This document shows positions 60,230 through 64,000 of a stretch of 64,000 nt of DNA, piece after piece. Source of the stretch: Blautia hydrogenotrophica DSM 10507 (GTDB lineage Bacteria; Bacillota; Clostridia; Lachnospirales; Lachnospiraceae); the NCBI RefSeq assembly GCF_034356035.1, contig NZ_CP136423.1, positions 1,860,001 to 1,924,000 of the forward strand, written 5' to 3'. A program made the position numbers and the translations under genes. The notes under the pieces were generated by a model. The model saw nothing but the letters and a program-made list of their open reading frames with translations. It did not search any database and had not been told where the DNA came from. Position 1 is the stretch's first letter; each line of letters starts with the position of its first letter.

Positions 60230-60886
60230 ATGGAAACTAAGATGATCCTGCGGGATTTGAGAAATGCCGATTTAAAATCACTGGAAGACGTTATCCGAAA
60301 GACCTGGAATTATGACAAATTCACCTCCTCGAAGACGGCGAAAAAGCTGGCGAAAGCCTATCTAGCTTCCTGTCTTGCCAATCAGACTTACGCCCTGACA
60401 GCGGAAGTAGATGGAAAACCTGTGGGAATCATACTCGGCAAAAATATTGAGAAACACCGCTGTCCTCTCAGATACCGTTGGCGACAGATCACAGCCCTTT
60501 GCCGGCTTTTGGCCTCCAAAGAAGGGAGGGACATACTGGGAGTCTTCAAAAACATTGACCACATAGACCGCGAACTTTTAAGCCAGTGTGAAAAAGACTA
60601 CAAAGGCGAGGTTGCTCTATTTGCGCTTGACCCTGAATACCGTGGACTAGGCATAGGAAAAAAACTCTTCCTCCGCTTGATGGATTACATGAAAAAAGAA
60701 GAAATCGAAGATGTCTATCTGTACACAGACACTAGCTGTAATTTCGGTTTTTATGAGCACCAGGGAATGAAACGACAACAGCAATACCAAAAAGTATTCC
60801 ACATGAAGGGGCAAAAGGAAACTATGGAGTTCTACTTGTACGATATCAGCGTCTCCAAAAAAATTCCAAACTGTCGGAATGTCTGA
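60230..60886 (+). CDS. GNAT family N-acetyltransferase
   Basis: 218 residues, acetyl-CoA-dependent transferase. Motif A, DPEYRGLGIGKKLFLRLM (about 142-159), holds the RGxGxG/K pyrophosphate loop; motif B YTDTSCNFGFYEHQGM follows near 166. The N-terminal 21 codons of the longer frame lack a ribosome site; GGAAAGGAAA precedes the ATG at 60230. Under the predicted MerR promoter it may detoxify the compound sensed by the MerR protein. Substrate unknown. Confidence 0.87.
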   Translation: METKMILRDLRNADLKSLEDVIRKTWNYDKFTSSKTAKKLAKAYLASCLANQTYALTAEVDGKPVGIILGKNIEKHRCPLRYRWRQITALCRLLASKEGRDILGVFKNIDHIDRELLSQCEKDYKGEVALFALDPEYRGLGIGKKLFLRLMDYMKKEEIEDVYLYTDTSCNFGFYEHQGMKRQQQYQKVFHMKGQKETMEFYLYDISVSKKIPNCRNV

Positions 60887-61257
60887 CCATCTGGCTCATG
60901 ACAGCTCTCCTGGCTACAGACAAGCAACAGGGGTTCCCGCCTGTGTCTTTTTGCCTGTTCTTCCTGAAATCCTTTGGCAACACACCGTAGATAAACTGAG
61001 AGCCTTTTGCCACCAGATTCTTTACCCAAAGCCTCTCAGAAAATTGCTCTATCCGTCAAAGACTTTTTTCAAAACCATTCTCATTGTGAGGATCCTTGTA
61101 GAAAATTAATAGTTATAGAAAATCCAAGAAATTCGAAATAGAACTGGAAAAATAGAGAAGAAAGGTGTACAATATCAACAGTTATCATTTGCTAATAATT
61201 TCGTTGCGGAAAATTTGCCTGCCGCAACCGTTAAAATACTGAAAGGAGAATTGATCT
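60887..61257. other. intergenic region between GNAT and flavodiiron genes
   Basis: 370 bp without a convincing gene. A 76-codon plus-strand frame starts inside the GNAT stop region but has no ribosome site and odd composition. The last 100 bp should hold the flavodiiron promoter. Confidence 0.5.
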
Positions 61258-62463
61258 ATGTATTGTACCAGAAAGATAACTGACAACATTACCTGGGTCG
61301 GTGGTTCCGACCGCAGACTGGCACTGTTTGAAAACCTCTTTCCGATTTCCAGAGGTGTCGCATATAACTCTTATCTGATTGCAGATGAGAAGACTGCTCT
61401 CGTCGACACGGTGGACTCTTCCCTCTCACGCCAGTTTCTGGAAAACATCTACCACACATTAGATGGCAGAAGTCTGGATTACCTAATTGTCAATCACATG
61501 GAGCCGGATCATTGCGCAAATATAGAGGAGCTTATGTTCCGTTTCCCCGAGATGAAAGTCATCGGGAACGCCAAAACTCTTAACTTTATTCGCCAATTCT
61601 ATGATATGGAGTTGGAAGGTCGCACCATCACTGTAAAAGAAGGAGACAAGCTGGAACTTGGACGCCACACCCTGAACTTTTTCTTTGCCCCAATGGTACA
61701 TTGGCCTGAAGTCATGGTATCTTACGAGGAGACAGAGAAAATCCTCTTCGCTGCGGATGCTTTCGGCAGCTTCGGCGCTCTAGACGGAATTCTGTTCAAC
61801 GATGAGGTGAACTTTGACCGCGACTGGCTGGACGATGCCCGCCGTTACTACAGTAACATCGTCGGCAAATATGGTTCTCAGGTACAGGCAGCTCTGAAAA
61901 AGTTATCTGCCCTGGATATCCAGACCATCTGCCCGCTGCATGGACCTGTCTGGAGAACTGATCTGGCCTATATCCTGGATAAATACAACCATTGGAGTAC
62001 TTACGAACCGGAAGATAAATCCGTCGTTCTCATCTACGGCTCCATGTACGGGGACACAGAAAACGCTGTGAACGTTCTGGCTGCCCAGCTAGCTGAAGCA
62101 GGCGTAAAAAATATCCGCGTCTACGACGCTTCCAGTACCCACGTGTCTGTGCTGATCTCTGAGATCTTCCGCAGCAGTCATCTAGTCCTGGCTTCTCCTA
62201 CTTATAATGCCGGTATCTACCCTGCGATGCTGAATCTGCTCCACGACATGGCTGCTTTGAATATTCAGAATCGTACTGTCGGACTGATTGAAAACGGCAC
62301 CTGGGCTCCTTCTGCAGGCAAATCCATGAGAACTCTGCTGGAAGGAATGAAAAACATGACCATTCTGGAACCTGTCGCAACAGTTAAATCTGCGCTTAAG
62401 AAAGATTCTAGAGATAGTCTCTCCCAGTTAAAGGATGCCTTGGTAGCTTCCTTGAATTCATAA
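61258..62463 (+). CDS. flavodiiron protein (FprA-type oxygen/NO reductase)
   Basis: 401 residues: N-terminal metallo-beta-lactamase-like diiron domain with NHMEPDH (about 78-84) plus later ligands (MVHWPEV near 145, ADAFGSFGA near 165, PLHGPVW near 225), and a C-terminal flavodoxin domain with YGSMYGDTENAV (about 259-270) binding FMN. It reduces O2 to water (or NO to N2O), protecting the oxygen-sensitive FeFe hydrogenase and formate dehydrogenase. AAAGGAG precedes the ATG. No rubredoxin gene is adjacent, so its electron donor is elsewhere. Confidence 0.94.
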   Translation: MYCTRKITDNITWVGGSDRRLALFENLFPISRGVAYNSYLIADEKTALVDTVDSSLSRQFLENIYHTLDGRSLDYLIVNHMEPDHCANIEELMFRFPEMKVIGNAKTLNFIRQFYDMELEGRTITVKEGDKLELGRHTLNFFFAPMVHWPEVMVSYEETEKILFAADAFGSFGALDGILFNDEVNFDRDWLDDARRYYSNIVGKYGSQVQAALKKLSALDIQTICPLHGPVWRTDLAYILDKYNHWSTYEPEDKSVVLIYGSMYGDTENAVNVLAAQLAEAGVKNIRVYDASSTHVSVLISEIFRSSHLVLASPTYNAGIYPAMLNLLHDMAALNIQNRTVGLIENGTWAPSAGKSMRTLLEGMKNMTILEPVATVKSALKKDSRDSLSQLKDALVASLNS

Positions 62464-62474
62464 ACTTAACACCT

Positions 62475-62525
62475 AATGGGAAATCCCATTTAACTCTCTC
62501 GCCCCTCAGGATTGAGGGGCGAGAG
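62475..62525 (+). terminator. two hairpins after the flavodiiron gene
   Basis: AATGGG-AAAT-CCCATT (62475-62490) and a 13-bp stem CTCTCGCCCCTCA / TGAGGGGCGAGAG (62496-62525). T tracts are weak. The second has the CCCCTCA.GATTGAGGGG module of the repeat family. Confidence 0.65.
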
Positions 62526-62545
62526 CTGTTTCGTATTAAAATTTT

Positions 62546-63538
62546 TTACATAGATGCGTATTCCATGGGAATTTCCAAATCCCCTAATTTTTGATAGGTG
62601 CCGTCTTTAGGCAGATGTTCACACATCCGAACCTTCAACAACTGATAGTTATCATAGGTTTTCACGTAGTAATCCCCGCTTTGCAAATCCATAAATGCCG
62701 TATACTGCGTATAATCCGCAGTTCCTCTAGCTGTCATCACCGTTCCTTTCGGTATTGATACGCTTTCCATAATGTGAAAGCATTCCGGTACTATTTTTTG
62801 TCTGCTGTCCGGTATTTTTACGTGAGTCTTCAAAAACACAGTCCTCACAAAGCGTGCTGGGGAGGTATACCCACCTGGTAGAGAAAACGTCCCCGCTCCC
62901 TGGCCAAAGGGAACCAGCTTCAGAAAATCCCATTCAGCCTCTTCCTTCTGTGTAGAAGTCACACCGGTATAGTTTCTCAAATTTGTCAATTGCCAGGGAA
63001 AATCAGGACTGTTGGCCAACACTCCCACGGGGTTCTCATACAAGTCCAGTCCCCAGACTGTCTTTTCCATCACCAGGCTTCTCCCGGTTCTATCTGTAAA
63101 CATCCAATGTAGCGGAGCCACCATTCCTGTAACCGGGTCCGCCGCTCCCACAATTGCAAGCTTTCTCGCTCTGTCCTCTACTTCTTCGAGACAGCTACAA
63201 TTTCCTAAAATATCCGGCAGTACATCCAAAGACCCTCGTATCGTTTTTTTGCCGTCCTTTGGTGCCGTCTTCTCAAAATCTGCATACCCTGCAAAATACA
63301 AAGCGGCTCCCGCCACTCCCTTCTCATTCACTCCATCCACTAAAATTCGCAGATTCTCAAACTCCTGCCCGATAGCAAGAAATCCTATCTCACTGCTCAT
63401 TTTCTGTCCCAGGCTGCCCTTCCACTGGTACCCCGCTGAGACTGCAAATAGCTGCGGATGAAGCGGATAAGAAAAATCCATGGTTCTGCCAAAAAAAGCT
63501 TCTCCTTTTTTCCCTGTGAAAACTATCGCTGTGCACAT
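62546..63538 (-). CDS. choloylglycine hydrolase family protein (linear amide C-N hydrolase)
   Basis: 330-residue Ntn hydrolase. The start at 63538 (GAGG nine bases before) makes Cys2 the N-terminal nucleophile after removal of Met, as the family requires. R18 and D21 (GRTMDF), N176 (ANSPDFPWQL) and R229 (SPARF) match conserved active-site residues. At the position of bile-salt-hydrolase Asn82 there is Tyr81 (ALYFAGYADF), the residue usual in penicillin V acylases, so activity on bile salts is not assured; N-acyl amide or acyl-homoserine lactone substrates are alternatives. No signal peptide. Confidence 0.9.
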   Translation of the reverse strand: MCTAIVFTGKKGEAFFGRTMDFSYPLHPQLFAVSAGYQWKGSLGQKMSSEIGFLAIGQEFENLRILVDGVNEKGVAGAALYFAGYADFEKTAPKDGKKTIRGSLDVLPDILGNCSCLEEVEDRARKLAIVGAADPVTGMVAPLHWMFTDRTGRSLVMEKTVWGLDLYENPVGVLANSPDFPWQLTNLRNYTGVTSTQKEEAEWDFLKLVPFGQGAGTFSLPGGYTSPARFVRTVFLKTHVKIPDSRQKIVPECFHIMESVSIPKGTVMTARGTADYTQYTAFMDLQSGDYYVKTYDNYQLLKVRMCEHLPKDGTYQKLGDLEIPMEYASM

Positions 63539-63638
63539 ACGAATATCCTCTCTGTCTCGCATCCTGGTATATCATATGTTCCTTTTCAGAAATTGACCGC
63601 TAAGACAGGGTACATCCTCCCCTATGTTCATCTTTGCT

Positions 63639-64000
63639 TCACTCTATAGGGCACATCACGATGATTCTCTGGGGAGTCGTCTGAGGCGGAAGACTGTAAG
63701 TAGTATTCGTATAATAGACCAACAGATCTGCATTTCCGGGACTGCAAAAGAAGCGTTGCCCATTCCTAGTCTCAATATTCGTGAGTGGAGACAGATTCAA
63801 TTTCAAGGAATCGTCCTCTGCCGTGAGATTCTCATCAAAGTATTTCAATGTCACTTCCTGGTTTCTGCGCAAAGACGTAATTAACTCTGCCTGATACTGC
63901 GGTGGAAAGACCGCAGGTGCCGGAAGATTCGTATCATAGAAAGCTGCAATTCTCATACCTCTTCTCAACCTGACATTATCAATCACCTCTGTATCCTGAG
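63639..64000 (-). CDS. protein of unknown function, partial at right edge
   Basis: The frame runs from the window edge to a stop at 63639; about 120 C-terminal residues are seen and no start is certain (a GTG at 63986 is in-frame, but coding continues upstream). Contains VRLRRGMRIAAFYDTNLPAP, a long charged beta-rich region and a C-terminal YSLPPQTTPQRIIVM. I do not recognise a family. It is on the same strand as, and 100 bp upstream of, the choloylglycine hydrolase gene. Confidence 0.6.
   Translation of the reverse strand, partial: QDTEVIDNVRLRRGMRIAAFYDTNLPAPAVFPPQYQAELITSLRRNQEVTLKYFDENLTAEDDSLKLNLSPLTNIETRNGQRFFCSPGNADLLVYYTNTTYSLPPQTTPQRIIVMCPIE

Noticed and set aside
60879..61109. 76-codon frame after the GNAT gene
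   Set aside because: No ribosome site, starts within the GNAT stop region, and composition is unlike neighbouring genes.
1..64000. CRISPR arrays, tRNA/rRNA genes, insertion sequences, prophage
   Set aside because: No regularly spaced direct repeats, tRNA-like cloverleaf, transposase or phage genes were seen on either strand.

Overview
The window looks like chromosomal DNA of a strictly anaerobic, low-to-mid G+C Gram-positive bacterium of the Clostridia, most likely Lachnospiraceae. This rests on the butyrate kinase/phosphotransbutyrylase pair, FeFe hydrogenase, flavodiiron protein, QueH, a Tyr T-box, ZTP and Moco-type riboswitches, DacF-like carboxypeptidases and strong GGAGG ribosome binding sites. 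No phage, conjugative element, CRISPR array, rRNA or tRNA gene was seen. Most genes lie on the minus strand.

Layout. 1-3.4 kb: butyrate operon (ptb-buk-ATPase) with a divergent GntR/FadR-type regulator and a candidate operator. 3.5-9.6 kb: two D,D-carboxypeptidases, a solitary zinc-sensor-like ArsR protein, a Zn-dependent phospholipase C family protein, ScpAB and a phosphoesterase. 9.7-18.4 kb: cardiolipin synthase, rpsU, alaS, T-box-controlled tyrS, rnhA and a membrane-anchored MutS relative. 18.5-24.3 kb: a cysteine-rich miniprotein, small conserved unknown proteins, a TraX-like protein, a beta-helix acyltransferase-like protein, topB and a formate/nitrite channel. 24.7-29.9 kb: asd, argH, queH, an ABC importer pair without a binding protein, and a zinc-ribbon protein. 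30-38 kb: a P-type cation ATPase behind a promoter/leader-ORF/terminator arrangement, an iron alcohol dehydrogenase, and an AraC regulator divergent from galK-galT. 38-43.6 kb: a DnaJ-like protein, arylsulfate sulfotransferase and feoAB.

43.6-59.2 kb is the most coherent block: a formate/hydrogen module and its cofactor supply. A sigma-A promoter and a clear ZTP riboswitch (49951-50062) precede a MobA-FdhD fusion, a Cys-type formate dehydrogenase with an iron-sulfur N-terminus, an FeFe hydrogenase and a 56-residue ferredoxin. Upstream, on the same strand, a Moco/Tuco-type riboswitch leads into moaC-moaA-mogA-MOSC-tupABC-moeA-moeA/PBP-MOSC. This operon would import tungstate and build the pyranopterin cofactor. 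My reading is that the cell makes a tungsten (or molybdenum) enzyme interconverting formate with CO2 and H2, and that its synthesis is tied to one-carbon-folate status through ZTP.

59.3-64 kb: a MerR regulator with a GNAT gene behind a 19-bp-spacer promoter, a flavodiiron protein, a choloylglycine-hydrolase family enzyme and a partial unknown gene. An intergenic repeat family recurs immediately downstream of intrinsic terminators. All functional calls come from reading motifs; no database search was run.
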